Source: Hydractinia symbiolongicarpus (taxonomy: Eukaryota > Cnidaria > Hydrozoa > Anthoathecata > Hydractiniidae). Taken from it: DNA of 64,000 bases. Location: NCBI RefSeq assembly GCF_029227915.1, contig NC_079881.1, positions 5,582,001 to 5,646,000 of the forward strand. Direction: 5' to 3'. This document shows positions 44,788-55,860 of the stretch, one piece after another. The notes beneath the pieces were generated by a model, which was not told the origin of the DNA, ran no database searches, and saw nothing but the letters and a program-made list of their open reading frames with translations. Position numbers and translations under genes: made by a program. Within the stretch, counting starts at the first letter, position 1, and the number at the start of each line of letters is the position of its first letter.

Positions 44788-45041
44788 CAAGCAGTGCATC
44801 AAATACCCATCAAGCAGTGCATCAAATACCCATCAAGCAGTGCATCAAATATCCATCAAGCAGCGCATCAAATACCCATCAAGCAGTGCATCAAGTACCC
44901 ATCAAGCAGTGCATCAAATACCCATCAAGCAGTGCATCAAATACCCATCAAGCAGTGCATCAAATACCCATCAAGCAGTGCATCAAATACACATCAAGCA
45001 GTGCATCAAATACCCATCAAGCAGTGCATCAAATACCCATC
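44788..45041. repeat. 23-bp minisatellite, 11 copies
   Basis: Unit AGCAGTGCATCAAATACCCA plus TCA, 11 head-to-tail copies with rare substitutions. Because 23 is not a multiple of three and the unit has no stop in any plus frame, three overlapping ORFs (44753-45265, 44775-45047, 44785-45087) result; none is a gene. Confidence 0.95.
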
Positions 45042-45261
45042 TGTTAATGTTGTTGTTGTTTTTTTCCTTGTTGCGCTGCCATTATGAAAAATTTGTCCCT
45101 ACAAGCGATTTACTCGTGCCCAGACTGCGCTGTATGAAAGTCGGTTATGTAAAAGGATTCACCCACTCTCTAATGTCGGGTGGATGTGTAGCATTTCAAT
45201 TTGTCAGTTACCCTTTAATTAAAAAAAGAGGCAAAAATTTTAAATCGACATTTTCTAATCT

Positions 45262-46320
45262 TTGATGGAATGTTTGATCAGTTTGCGTATATGCATAATT
45301 TTTACATTTTTTAAAAAAGAAGAAAAAATCGTGTTTGATGGTGTTTGATGAAATATTTTCCAGAACATATTTTAATCAAACATTTTTCTTTATCTAAATG
45401 GGAAAATTTGATCTATGATCGGTTTGGTGAAGTTTTTCATCAAATATTTTGACTTTCCAACGTCTTTATTCTTTTTCCGAAGGTTAAACATTACAGAAGC
45501 ATCGTTATCTTGGCCGTTTGACCTGCAATCGGCAAAAAGAATAATCGAGTGGATGTGCTTATAATTACAATGAAAGAATCCACCATTATTAGACTTTTTC
45601 ATGGTGACACATTTCCCATCAATAGCACACAATTCATGGGAATAATTCCAGTGCCCCTCATAAATTTTGGAAATTTTTAGCCATTCCTGCTATGAACTGG
45701 GAATTGTAAAAAACAAGGGCACTAATTACAACATTATTTAGTAAGTAGTTGTTAACCCCTGGAAAAATCCACGGGGTCGTCCGTCTTTAAATTATACGCT
45801 ATTGCGTGGGCCTGTTGCACAACACTTTTCTTTCGGATAGACAAACAAAATGCGATTATTAATATACAGTTATGCGATACTGCATTTAGGGAGATTGATA
45901 TTGATTGATTCTTCAGTAACTGAATACCGCAGAGTAAGGGCAAGTCGTTCGTCAGCTAGAATTGGTCAGTGGCCTCTATTTATTTCTTTTGGAGATGACA
46001 TGAGAGATTTTTTCTAAGATAAGAAACATCTTCTTGAAACCGAATTGGTCCTCCATTTTTGGTTCTTAAACAATGTTATTATAAAATCTATTTTGCCTTG
46101 TTCTTTTCACCCATTCCCTTGTTTGTCGTCTTGTTTTTTTTTCGTCGTAAAAATCTACTAACTCGTTTATGACGACCAACATTGCCATTGATGCTTTACC
46201 ATCTATTTGGAAGATGAATGAATGAACTTTTGAGCTGTATTACCAATGTTTGTTCAAAATTTCATCATACAGTTAGATTTTCTTCCAACATTCCATCAAA
46301 TATTTCATGATAAAAGTTTT
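45262..46320 (-). mobile_element. PIF/Harbinger-like DNA transposon fossil
   Basis: Minus frame around 45390-45660 reads HWNYSHELCAIDGKCVTMKK then GGFFHCNYKHIHSIILFA, the first catalytic Asp region of Harbinger/HARBI1 DDE transposases (AIDGKH, YNYKG, SIxLxA). The ends of the surrounding region share TTTGATGGAATGTT (about 45263) and its inverse AACATTCCATCAAA (about 46289). The remaining transposase domains are lost. Confidence 0.6.
45740..45820. repeat. Dispersed 'ggaaaaatccacgggg' repeat end
   Basis: GTAGTTGTTAACCCCTGG then AAAAATCCACGGGGTCGTCCG, the same kind of end as at 15.5 and 20.7 kb; here inside the Harbinger-like region. Confidence 0.4.
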
Positions 46321-46534
46321 GATGCATTTGTGGGCGTCCGCTTTTATTAGTGTGACTTTGAGCCAAAAAGTGCTAATGCACAATAATAAATTTACGCAAA
46401 AAAATGATGTAGATTTACAGTAATACGTTCAGTTCTTAGGCCACATGTTAAACCCAAAAATTGCACAAATAAATTCTCCTTTTTCTACCTTCTGTTGGGC
46501 GAGTAAAAATTGAAAATGTAAACCAACCACAACT

Positions 46535-46665
46535 TAATTATGTATGCGCTTTGGCACTAGATCCTTTTTATTAAGAGGTTGTTTGTTATGGAACTCTTTG
46601 CCTGACAAAGTGCAGGTTTCTCAGTCCGTCGAGAGTTTAAAAAAGGAACTCATCTCACTTTACCT
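46535..46665 (+). pseudogene. LINE reverse-transcriptase C-terminal fragment
   Basis: TRSFLLRGCLLWNSLPDKVQ followed by SVESLKKELISLYL is the conserved C-terminal tail of CR1/L2/Jockey-type non-LTR reverse transcriptases (R-x-LWNSLP, S-x-xxFKxxL). A short fossil; the ORF extends past it by chance to 46756. Confidence 0.7.
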
Positions 46666-47593
46666 TTCACATATCTGCATATGTTGGTTACATATGCCAG
46701 CTTGTCTCTTATTTTTAATGTTTGTTAAACATTTTGTCTTCTTTTCTTTACTTTAGTTGGTGTAAATTAGTATATATTCTTTACTATGTAAAACCAACTT
46801 TAAATAAATGAGGTAGTAATAATAAATATACAATGTAATAGCATAGCTATAAACACACAAGGTTTAAATACTTATAAACCTAATAAATAAAGGAGGCTTT
46901 CTACTTATCTTGCTCTTGCTACACATGTAAAAACGGTTTACTGCCATTATTTTTGACCGGGATTGTAGCAACAATGCAACACATCACCATTTCTTCTTCC
47001 AAAACAAAAAGAATACAAATTTGACTATAAGCTATAAGCAGCTAGCTAGTTAACAACATTTAAAGAGATTGCTATGCAACGTCAACAAGAAAGATGTCAA
47101 ATTAAGATCTGGAACTGTATTTTGAATGTTGTTCCCCACCACCTTGATATCCAGTCTTGGAAAATTGGAACAAATTGGACTACTGCTTTTATTCATTTGA
47201 TACAATTTACTTGATAAATATATATTTATAAAGTAAAACCACTCTGTCTTCGCGGGTTGGCTTTATTTGTGTGGCTAAATCAACAGAACTGAAAGCATTG
47301 TTTTGCATTTCGGAAATATTTCGGGTGAGTTCAGGATAGCTTGCATTTTATTTGAAAAAAGCTCGTCCTCATACGTACAAAACTTATCTATCTTATCTGC
47401 CGTTAGGCATTTTTTTCTTTACTAAAACTAATATCGACTGGTTAACTTGAGGCAGCTAGTCACTTTGCAGCGATAGTCACAAACACTATTAGCTAGCTAC
47501 AGCTACTTATGGAAAAGTAATAAATTGAGCATATTCTCACCTCACTTCATCTTCAGGCGGTTCAGGTCATAGTCACAAGAAGTTCAGAATTGT

Positions 47594-47634
47594 TTTCTTT
47601 CTTTTTCTTTCTTTCTTTCTTTTTTTTTCTTTAG
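47594..47634. repeat. Pyrimidine microsatellite
   Basis: CTTT-type run of about 40 bases; the minus ORF 47573-47773 ends in its Lys/Arg-rich translation and is not a gene. Confidence 0.85.
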
Positions 47635-49260
47635 AAGTTTTGTTGGATTTCAAATAAAACATGGCCACGCAGCAAATGATAAATCGCCATCCAATGCAAA
47701 TAATTTTTTGGGGGAAAAGTGAAGCCAGAAAGTAAAATATGCATGTGTTCAAATGTGAGATTCTCACGCACATCCAAGCTGCCTTCGTGTTATAAGTGCA
47801 CCAATAGTCTCATTTTATTCGCAGAGAAAAAAAGGCTAAACGATGGCATTTAGGAGAATACAAACACTTGCAAAGTTACATAACAATTAGGCTATCATTT
47901 TATGCCCATGTATAGAATATAGAATTATTTCAACTTCAATAACACCGCACGTTTCTGAAATGAACATTGTCAATTAGGTATATGTTAACTAAATACGTAG
48001 AATATTTTTCAAACATATTGACAATTGATAGAAGTTCATGGATAGAATGATATCACTTAGATAAGATGAACAAGCAAACAAAACATCTGAATCACACAAT
48101 CAAAGAGGCACATACTAGTAACAATGGACTATATATGAAACCTGTTGATACCATAAGTGATACCATAATAAAATCATAGTTGCGTGAAGTTTCAACAAGT
48201 ACTAGTAATTGATTGCATTAAAAAAAACTAATAAGATATTGCACTAGTAATAATTCAAAAAGCAGATTAGTCATAATTTCATAGGACGAGTTTTTCAAGT
48301 AACAATTTCATGTTTATTGTACGGTAATTCGATATGCCTGTTAATAATGCACAAATTCATCTTAAGTAAAATTCATACCATTTTATTAGTCCCTTATTCT
48401 CATTCACTAAAGATTTGATTGCTATATTGCAAGAAACACAACATTAATAATTCATAATTCCATAACCTTCACACTATTCAGGTTGCGCTTTTATTAGGTT
48501 TGAAAAATCGGGAGAGGTAGGGGATGGGCTGAAAGTGCCAACCAATCCCTTTCAAAGGTGGTTATAAAGGCATACTATTGTCATAAAATATTGGAAAAAG
48601 GTAACAGTGTCAATACCAGTAATTCCCGCGCATGGTTTTTATCGAGAGTCACCATGACAATAGGTGTGAAATAATGTCAAGATTTTTGACCGTCGTAAAG
48701 TTAACTAAAAATTAACTAAAAAATATAAAAAGAGAGTTAGTTCAGAAAACTAGTCGATAAAATAAGAAAAGTGCCGAAGTTATTGGACGAAAAGCGTGAA
48801 TCTTATCTGAAAATTCGCACCAGCTTGCCCTCATACAGGCACTACGTTTTCGGCAAGTCAACTCCACGTCAGCGGATTCTGAATTTTAGGTAGACTTGCT
48901 TTACGTGCACTTAATCATTCTTTTCTTCACCACAACTGGTATCAGCTAGTTTACCTGATTCTGAGTTTGCACGTAAGGAACTGACTTGCTTGCACTTTGA
49001 CTAGCAAGTAATAGCTAGCCAGTTAGCTAGTTATAACTAAAACATTCCAGCTGCTTTTTAGTGACAGTCATCAACATTAGTTAGCTATAGATACTTATAA
49101 AAATAAAATAAATTAAGCATGTTTTCAAATCACCTTATCTAACAGGCGGTTTGGCCGATAGCCAACGATACATAGCCAAATCAAATCTTCTTGGGAAAGT
49201 AAGTCTTAGAAAATAAAATTATAAATAGAACTTGACGTATGAACGCATTCGAGTTGGCTT

Positions 49261-49580
49261 CTATTATCACTATTATTATTTAGCCAGGATGGCCTCCTCA
49301 GTTCCTAATGGTAATATTATCAATAAAGGTCCTGCGAAGATGGTCTTAGTTCATTTAAAGTTCCCATTTGAGCTCTGGCAGCCGTGAAAACACAACAGCC
49401 GCTCAAACTACAACCCTCTAAGACATCAATCTTATTTTCATGCCAAACATTGAGCAGAAGGTACACTTTCATAGTCTCTGACATGACTCGGCCGGGGTTT
49501 GAATCCCAAGAGCTTCCGCACTAGAGGCAAATTCTTCACTTAAAAGCCATAGACTACTTATAGTCTCACCTTTTTCCGGA
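49261..49580 (-). mobile_element. tRNA-derived SINE, copy 2 (inverted)
   Basis: Reverse complement of the 13.3-kb SINE: B-box-like GGGATTCAAACCC at 49507-49495, GAGTCATG, AGACTATGAAAGTG, and the end TCCTGGCTAAATAATAATAA at the left edge. The A/T-triplet tail marks the 3' end at 49261. Confidence 0.8.
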
Positions 49581-51383
49581 GGGTGGATACGTTAACTAGA
49601 TACGTAAAGACTTTCTAAACATCTTGCTTATGAATAGATCACGTTAAAAACGAAATGACATCATTAAGATAAACTTAGATAACTTTCATAGCCTATGGCG
49701 AGTTCTAATAAAATGAACCAACAAAACATTTGAGTCACACAATCAAAGAGACACATACTTTTAACAATGAACTATATATATGCAGTTTGAATAATGAATA
49801 ATGAACTAATGATCGCATTTTGCTAAGTATTATTAACAATAAATTGTAATAATCGAAGTAATAATTGAAGTAATAATCGAAGAGTCAAATTTGACATAAA
49901 TACACAGGACAAGTTTTTACAAGTGCAATCTCACGTTAATTAAACGGGCGTTGCGTATGCTACTTAAAAATGAACAAATTTCTCTTTGACAGATCAAAAT
50001 AAAAAAACATTATATTACTCTTGATCACTAATGTTTTTATTTACATGTTGCAGGGATTAGATTGCCACATTGCAAGAATCACAACATATAGTGATTGGTG
50101 ACTTTTATAAACTAAAAGATAAAAGTCAGGAGTGTTAAGAAAGGGGGGCTAAATAGGCATACTTACTCCCTACCAAAAGTAGTTAAGGTGGAATATTACT
50201 TTCATAAAACTTAGCACAAATGATTGTTTGAAACAACTGGGATTAAGTACGTCGATGACATCATCCAGTTCAAGTAGGGTAAAATGATGGAATATCAACA
50301 GTAGAAAAAGGGATACCCAATGTGTCACAATGGCAACAGGTGTGACATCATGAAAAACATTTTGACTATCCTAAAGCTAAGTAAAAATCTTAAAATTTAT
50401 TAAGTTCAAACCAACTAGACGGCATTTTTGATATGTTTTTATAAAAGGTATCAAGTTTTAATCCAAGAGACAGCATTTTCGGGAAGTTATCTGGACATGA
50501 ATAAATATCTGAATATTCTACCGTCCTGACCTAGTACACAAAAAAGCTTGTTTGTATAACTTCCGCGTCGTTATGGGTGCGCTAAAAAACAAATAAACAA
50601 ACCTCCACACCAATGTGAAACACAAAATTGAATTTTTATTAAACTAGGCACATACGTATATCGATGGATTGCAATGCACCGCCTGATGACAAAAATCAAC
50701 AACAATAAAAAAAGATTATTGTTTCCATTTTAACATTTCATTCTATTTAAATCATAACCATTAAACGAAAACTCACTTTAAATTTAATTAGCAGCCATGC
50801 ATACAAAACAATAATACAAGAAGACTCAATAGTACCAAGAAAATTTTGGGTTAAAAAATTATTGTTGAACTTTATTAAAAGAAGTTCTCATGAAACTCTA
50901 AAGTTATAGACCAATAATTTTTGTTTTTCTTACTCTTTTATTTTTGTATTAATAAAACTATTCATGATTATCCATACAATGACGCCTTGTCCCCCAAAAT
51001 TTATATTAAAAAACACATACATATATGGATGTCGTATCGCGTTTGGTGAATAAAATAATTCGTTCCTCATGTTTAGGATTGCATTGGCGATAAAGAACTG
51101 TTTGTTGAAATGAATGCATAGTGTCACATCAAAGAGGTTATAACCCTGTTGGTGATGTTGTTATCAACACCTGGCAACAGTAATATGTACTTCCGAGACA
51201 CCTACGCAATAATTTTTCATCTATAGTTCTAATAACTAATAAAGCAATATGTTTCAGTATTTGTTTAATAATATCATATCAATGATGTAATAGGAGAATA
51301 GAAAACACCTATCGTTCACCTTAGCAGCACATTTCAATGTTTCCATAGGCAATTCGCATATTTAGCGTTTCATAAACGCCACC

Positions 51384-51390
51384 TATAAAA
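51384..51390 (+). promoter_or_regulatory. TATA box of peptide gene A
   Basis: CCTATAAAAAGAACAAC; TATAAAA ends 87 bases before the ATG. The same box at the same spacing precedes gene B. Confidence 0.65.
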
Positions 51391-51477
51391 AGAACAACTT
51401 AGCAGTATTTTTACCATTTGAAAACAGACATACAACAAAACTACAAGTTACAACTAGTACACCTCATTAACATTAAA

Positions 51478-52763
51478 ATGAACAAAGTACTTGCTCTTAT
51501 GTTAGTAGTGCTGGTGTATTTTCAAGGTAATTAAAAAGTATTTCAATCAATTTGCTGCTTTGACTCTAATGTGGGTACACTGGCACAAGTTTAATGATTT
51601 AATACAAAATTATTAGTTTTAAAATTTGAATTTTAAATCTTAAAAGTTTTAGGTGTTACAGCTAGACGTTGTCATCGCCGAAGATTATTTGGATGCATGG
51701 AATATCAAAAGTTTGGAGAAAGAAAAGGAAAACAAGAAATAAAAGGTACATTAAATTTAGTAATTGTTTCAGTAATTGTTTACATTTTAAGAAGCAGTTG
51801 CATCAATAAATGTCGCAAACTAATTTTTAAATTTCGCAAATCTAACAATAAATGTCGCAAATCTAACAATAAATGTCGCACATCTAACAATCAATGTCGC
51901 AAATCTAACAATAAATGTCGCAAATCTAACAATCAATGTCGCAAATCTAACAATTAATGTCGCAAATCTAACAATAAAAGTCGCAATCTAACAATAAATG
52001 TCGCAAATTCAACAATGAATATTCAAATTTATGAATAAATGAAAATGATTCCATACATTTTACTTTCAACTAACTTCACCCTTTATAACACCGATAAACA
52101 AAACATTCAATACTTAGTCAACAAATCTGCTCCAAATAAAAATCCTGCAAGTTAATATTATTATATTACAGACATCCTGCAAGTTAATATTATCATTCAC
52201 TTTCTATACTCCGATATTTGTGATCTTAATTGTCAGTTGCGAATTTTAGCGTGAATGTATTGGTGATTGCACTATTTATGTTAAAATCAATGTTGCTGTT
52301 GTTGTAATTGGTGTTGTTTTTGTTGTTGGGACATTGATTGATTGTTTGCAACATTATTTGCATTCACATTCATTGGTGCAGCATATTCTGTGTATACTTA
52401 ATTGTTAGCTACGAGTATTAATCTGAAGGGTATTGTTACTCTGAAGAGTATTGGTGCCTTTTTATGTTAAAACCAATGTTCCTGCTGTTCTTATTGTTGT
52501 TGACGAGACATTAATTGTTTGATTTGCAACACTAATTGGTTAAATTGCGACAATTATGATTAATTCGCATGTACAAAAAATTCTGTATATACTTTACATC
52601 ATTATTTATTGTCAAACCTCTCATTTTTCTTTTTATTTGCTTACTGCTTTTTTTAGATATAAGAAAAAAGACGAACTGGCTATTGAGTTACATCAGATTG
52701 AAAATGGAGAAAAGACAAATACTAGCAAATACAAAACAAACTCATAAAATAAATGAAGAATGA
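51478..52763 (+). CDS. Small secreted basic CX7C peptide, gene A
   Basis: Three exons, 51478-51526, 51653-51745, 52657-52763; 249 nt, 82 residues. Signal peptide of about 20 residues (MNKVLALMLVVLVYFQG), cut by an intron after residue 16; then RRCHRRRLFGC, the C-x7-C loop, a charged linker (ERKGKQEIK) and the 107-nt last exon beginning DIRKKTNWLLSYIRLKM, a cationic stretch likely helical. The last exon is open in a second frame too, but the phase-1 splice and ungapped match to gene C choose this one. Short 5' UTR and TATA box close by. Likely secreted; the dibasic pair before the first Cys could be a processing site (inference). Intron 2 carries a 21-bp tandem array not seen in gene B. Confidence 0.78.
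51808..52020. repeat. 21-bp tandem array in gene A intron 2
   Basis: Unit AAATGTCGCAAATCTAACAA plus T, about ten copies with small changes. The matching part of the right arm has only one or two 'aatgtcgcaa' words (near 62178), so the array expanded on one side only. It explains the repetitive ORF at 51697-51957. Confidence 0.9.
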
Positions 52764-52832
52764 CTTAAATCTCTTTTATGATATATTTATTTGTCTATAT
52801 TGTACATATTATAGATTTTAGTAATATAATAT

Positions 52833-54370
52833 GGTCAACCTATATAGTTTTGCTCTGTGGTTACTTGTTCAGTTAATGTCAGAGGATTGGAACACAAAAT
52901 GCTCACCTGTTCTCATTCTCGTTTTTATATTTCAGAGGGTATACATCGATTTTTTAAATTATATTTTTACAATTGCATTGAGAAACTACAGTTCGATGCA
53001 TGAAATATTACCTTTTAAGTCAAAAAACTTTGTTAATAAAAGCCAATTTTTATTTTAAAAGCCTTTTTTCATTAAAAAAATTTCTTTTGATAACATTGGG
53101 TACTATTCATAGGGATGAAAACTTTTTTGGTTTTTCTATTTTCTAAAGAGTCATTAAATCGTAAAAATAATCATCACTAAAGGCGTTTGGCTCATCGTTT
53201 TAATGTTCTGTATCACCGTCACTGATTACCATTAATCTTTGTCGGTTGGAATTTTGAGTATGTAAGAAAGAAATGGAAAGAACAATCAGTATGCATTTCA
53301 TGAAGATGGGCTACTTAAATTCATATTTATTTAAATTCTTGAATACTGAATTTTAAAAACATCCAAAAATGAAAAATGACAAAAAAGAAGGAATAAAGGC
53401 AAAAAGGTGAAAAAAACACTGCTAAAAATGTTTGGTCGGATAAAAAACTTTTGCCGACTTTTTTATCGATAAGTTACCAAATTGACGGTTAATGTTTAGG
53501 GCATGTTAAACAATTAAGACAGTGGCTGTACTGTCCTTAACACTGACCTATCAATACTACAATAAAAGTGAAACACCTATTCATTCTGACATCGATACAG
53601 GCGTTATCACGTCATCGGTGTCAAGCAATTGAGTGGTGACTATACGTGTCTCTTTGCTCTATTTATATTCGATGTTCTTTTATAAAAGATCAATACATAA
53701 ATTGAAAATGGAAACGTCAAGGTATGTTGTTGTGTCCTCTATTAAAATTGTCCTATTAAAGGAAATGACGTTATAGTATTAAACGGGAAACCTTGGTTAT
53801 ATAAGTCACGGGAAAACATATAAATATATATTTATATGTTTTCGCGCTGGTATCTCGGAAGTAACAACGAGAGTTGTTAGGTGTTGGTATAATATATTTA
53901 ACAGGGTTATCAACTTTTTAACGATACGCCTATGATGCAAGACACGCAAAAAATGACTTCAAATGTATCACTAGTAAAAATCCAAATTTTCATCAAATTT
54001 CCCTTTAGAATACGTGTCAGGTTAATGCAGTTATACTTCAAAGCTGCAACGGCAATGTTGGTATAAATAGTTATCATAGCTTCTGTGAGTGAAGGTTTAA
54101 GCCTCTTAAGAAGGTGACCTTCTAAAGAGGCCTTTCTGAACTTGTTATCACAATTGTTTCCAATGTTGAGTTATTAATCAAAAAGCGTACCCAGCTACTT
54201 GTAAGAGATTGTGTATGTTATTTTAGTTTTGTTATAAACTAGACTGTGTTCCTTCGGTCCACTAAATATCCGTATGGCTATTCCTAGAATCATACACTCG
54301 GGTTTTTTTAATTTTATAATAAGTCATTTGCGTGAAGGTATGTGGATACTTCTTTGAGGTCTTCATTTAA
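52833..54370. other. Spacer next to left arm, no gene
   Basis: No coding exon seen. Contains a short piece at about 53846-53915 (TCTCGGAAGTAACAACGAG, TTAGGTGTTGG, ACAGGGTTATCAAC) related to the upstream part of the arms (right-arm counterpart at about 63556-63632), and a hairpin at 54110-54137. Confidence 0.5.
54110..54137. repeat. Short hairpin
   Basis: CCTCTTAAGAAGG, TGA, CCTTCTAAAGAGG: near-perfect 13-bp stem with a three-base loop. Confidence 0.7.
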
Positions 54371-54389
54371 ACTCTCCTGTAGTTGTTAA

Positions 54390-54980
54390 ATGCAATGCAA
54401 ATTGTATTGCTCTGCAATTTGTCAATCAATCTGCGAAATATCGTTTAAGAATATTAGGAATAAAATTAATCCCAAAATTGATCCTAAAATTTACCCTTGT
54501 GGAAAATAATTCTGTAGGGTCGGAAATTTTATTGTCGAACTTCACTAGTTGCTTACGTCCGAACAGATAATCTGTAAGGCATCATGAAGCGAGTCATTTA
54601 ATTTTATAATTCCAGAGTTTTCGCAATAGTGTATCGTGGTACAATGTATCGAAAGCCTCAACGAAAACAGCACGAGATAAAAATCCTCTATCCCCTGCTT
54701 TCCTCATTTCATTTAGAAATTTATCACTTGTTAGTTCAATTGACTTTCTCTTTCGGTAAGCAAACTGTTTATCGGAAATTATGTTTCTAATAAACAGTTA
54801 AATTGTGTTCTTAAGTAATCTGTTCGTTGACTCGGAGCTGCCTTCTCTAATATTTTTGATACGGCCGTAAGTATGGAAATGGGTTTTCAAGTCCGTTGGT
54901 ATTTTTCTTGTTTTCAGTGACAAGTTAATGTAACTTATTTTCGTAGTAATCGAGGCAAGTTACGCAATAGAACTTTCCCA
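54390..54980 (-). pseudogene. LINE reverse-transcriptase fragment
   Basis: Minus strand, with frame breaks: DKQFAYRKRKSIELTSDKF, then MRKAGDRGFLSRAVFVEAFDTLYHD and DYLFGRKQLVKFDNKISD, the finger/palm region of Jockey/CR1-type reverse transcriptases (F-x-D-xx-KAFDT-x-xH, here with the first catalytic Asp region altered). Dead copy. Confidence 0.7.
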
Positions 54981-55042
54981 CCCATTTTTACTCACAAGTC
55001 AATTCTATTCGTACGGGTTAGACGATTCACAGAGAAGCAATC

Positions 55043-55860
55043 ATGTCTAGTGGCGAAAGTGTATCAAGAGGACAGAAAAGACGGAGAGAAGACAGATCTG
55101 CTAAAGAAAATCTTTCTCTTTCTAGTATTAAAAATTATTTTGACAAAAAGTATGAAGATATCCAAACAAAGTTTGAAAAGGTTAATCACAAACTAGCAAA
55201 GAAATTCAAAAAGGAACCAGAACTTTCTTTTAAGTTTAGGGGAACAAAAAACAATACGAGTTTAATGAATCTATTCGACGTGACCTTGAGACGTTGGGAG
55301 ATCTGATAAAACAAGGCTCAAAGCACAGATCTACAAAAATGTTACAGGAGATAGTTTCTAATATTAAAAAAAGGAACAAATTAATTAAAATTGCTGACAG
55401 ATCTATTGTAGGGTGGAGTACCGTCGACGAATACATCTCAGATGACTTGGCTAGCGACCCCGCAGATAAGCGAAAAATTAAAGCTGCTGAAAATCGTGCC
55501 ATCAGAAAAAAGCAAAACACATTTAATCGCACTAAGAAATCAAAGTTTTCGGATGTATCGTCAACGATCTCCAAAGCTCCAGATAAAATCCAGTTTCGGA
55601 ATGCTGAATAGGACTTCAGACAAGTTGTTCACCCCAGTGCGAATAGCTTCAAGCCAACAGGAACTTGCTTTAGCTGCGGAAAAAACGGACACTGTAAAAG
55701 GCAATTTAAAAAACAAAACTCCCTTTTGGGAATCCATAAAAGCGAACAGAACAATTATAGATATCCTAAAACATGGCTATAAAATTCCATTTTTCTCAAC
55801 ATCGGAAAAAGCGCATTTTGAAAAAAATAGATCAGCTCTCATGGAAAAAGAATTCGTTAC
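55043..55860 (+). pseudogene. DIRS-like gag region
   Basis: Starts MSSGESVSRGQKRRREDRSA, basic then coiled-coil-like; shifts frame near 55255 and continues in another frame (DLIKQGSKHRSTKMLQEIV, AENRAIRKKQNTF) to about 55610. In a third frame at about 55660, CFSCGKNGHCKRQF resembles a zinc knuckle lacking its last Cys. Continues to about 55860 as the RT-linker (PFWESIKANRTIIDILKHGY). Confidence 0.7.

Larger units (their letters stand above)
47350..50400. repeat. Ancient direct duplication of about 1.5 kb, non-coding
   Basis: Copy 1 (about 47350-48740) and copy 2 (about 48830-50400) share ordered matches: 'ttagctagctacagctactta' type words (47490 / 49080), 'caggcggtt' (47555 / 49144), AACAAAACAT then CACACAATCAAAGAG (48076 / 49726), ATTGCAAGAA then CACAAC (48427 / 50082), and GTGAAATAATGTCA / GTGACATCATGAA. 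Neither copy carries a recognisable gene. A SINE interrupts only copy 2. Confidence 0.65.
50809..52832 (+). repeat. Left arm of inverted duplication carrying gene A
   Basis: Aligns, in opposite orientation, with 61887-63993 over its whole length, including upstream region, TATA box, three exons and both introns. The outer limit equals the window end on the other side and may extend; the inner limit is about 70 bases past the gene A stop codon. Confidence 0.9.

Noticed and set aside
44753-45265. 170-residue plus ORF and two overlapping ones with repeats
   Set aside because: Product of an 11-copy 23-bp minisatellite open in all plus frames; no signal, domain or splice support.
46544-46756. Small secreted peptide ORF
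   Set aside because: Its first half is a LINE reverse-transcriptase C-terminal tail (LWNSLP); the hydrophobic end is chance.
51697-51957. 86-residue Cys/Lys/Ser repeat protein (NNKCRKS repeats)
   Set aside because: Read-through of gene A exon 2 into the 21-bp intronic array; the donor GT at 51746 and the matching exon in gene B argue for splicing.
52556-52747. Alternative exon 3 frame of gene A (KKKDELAIELHQ...)
   Set aside because: Open in both A and B, but the phase-1 splice and the ungapped match to gene C choose the other frame.
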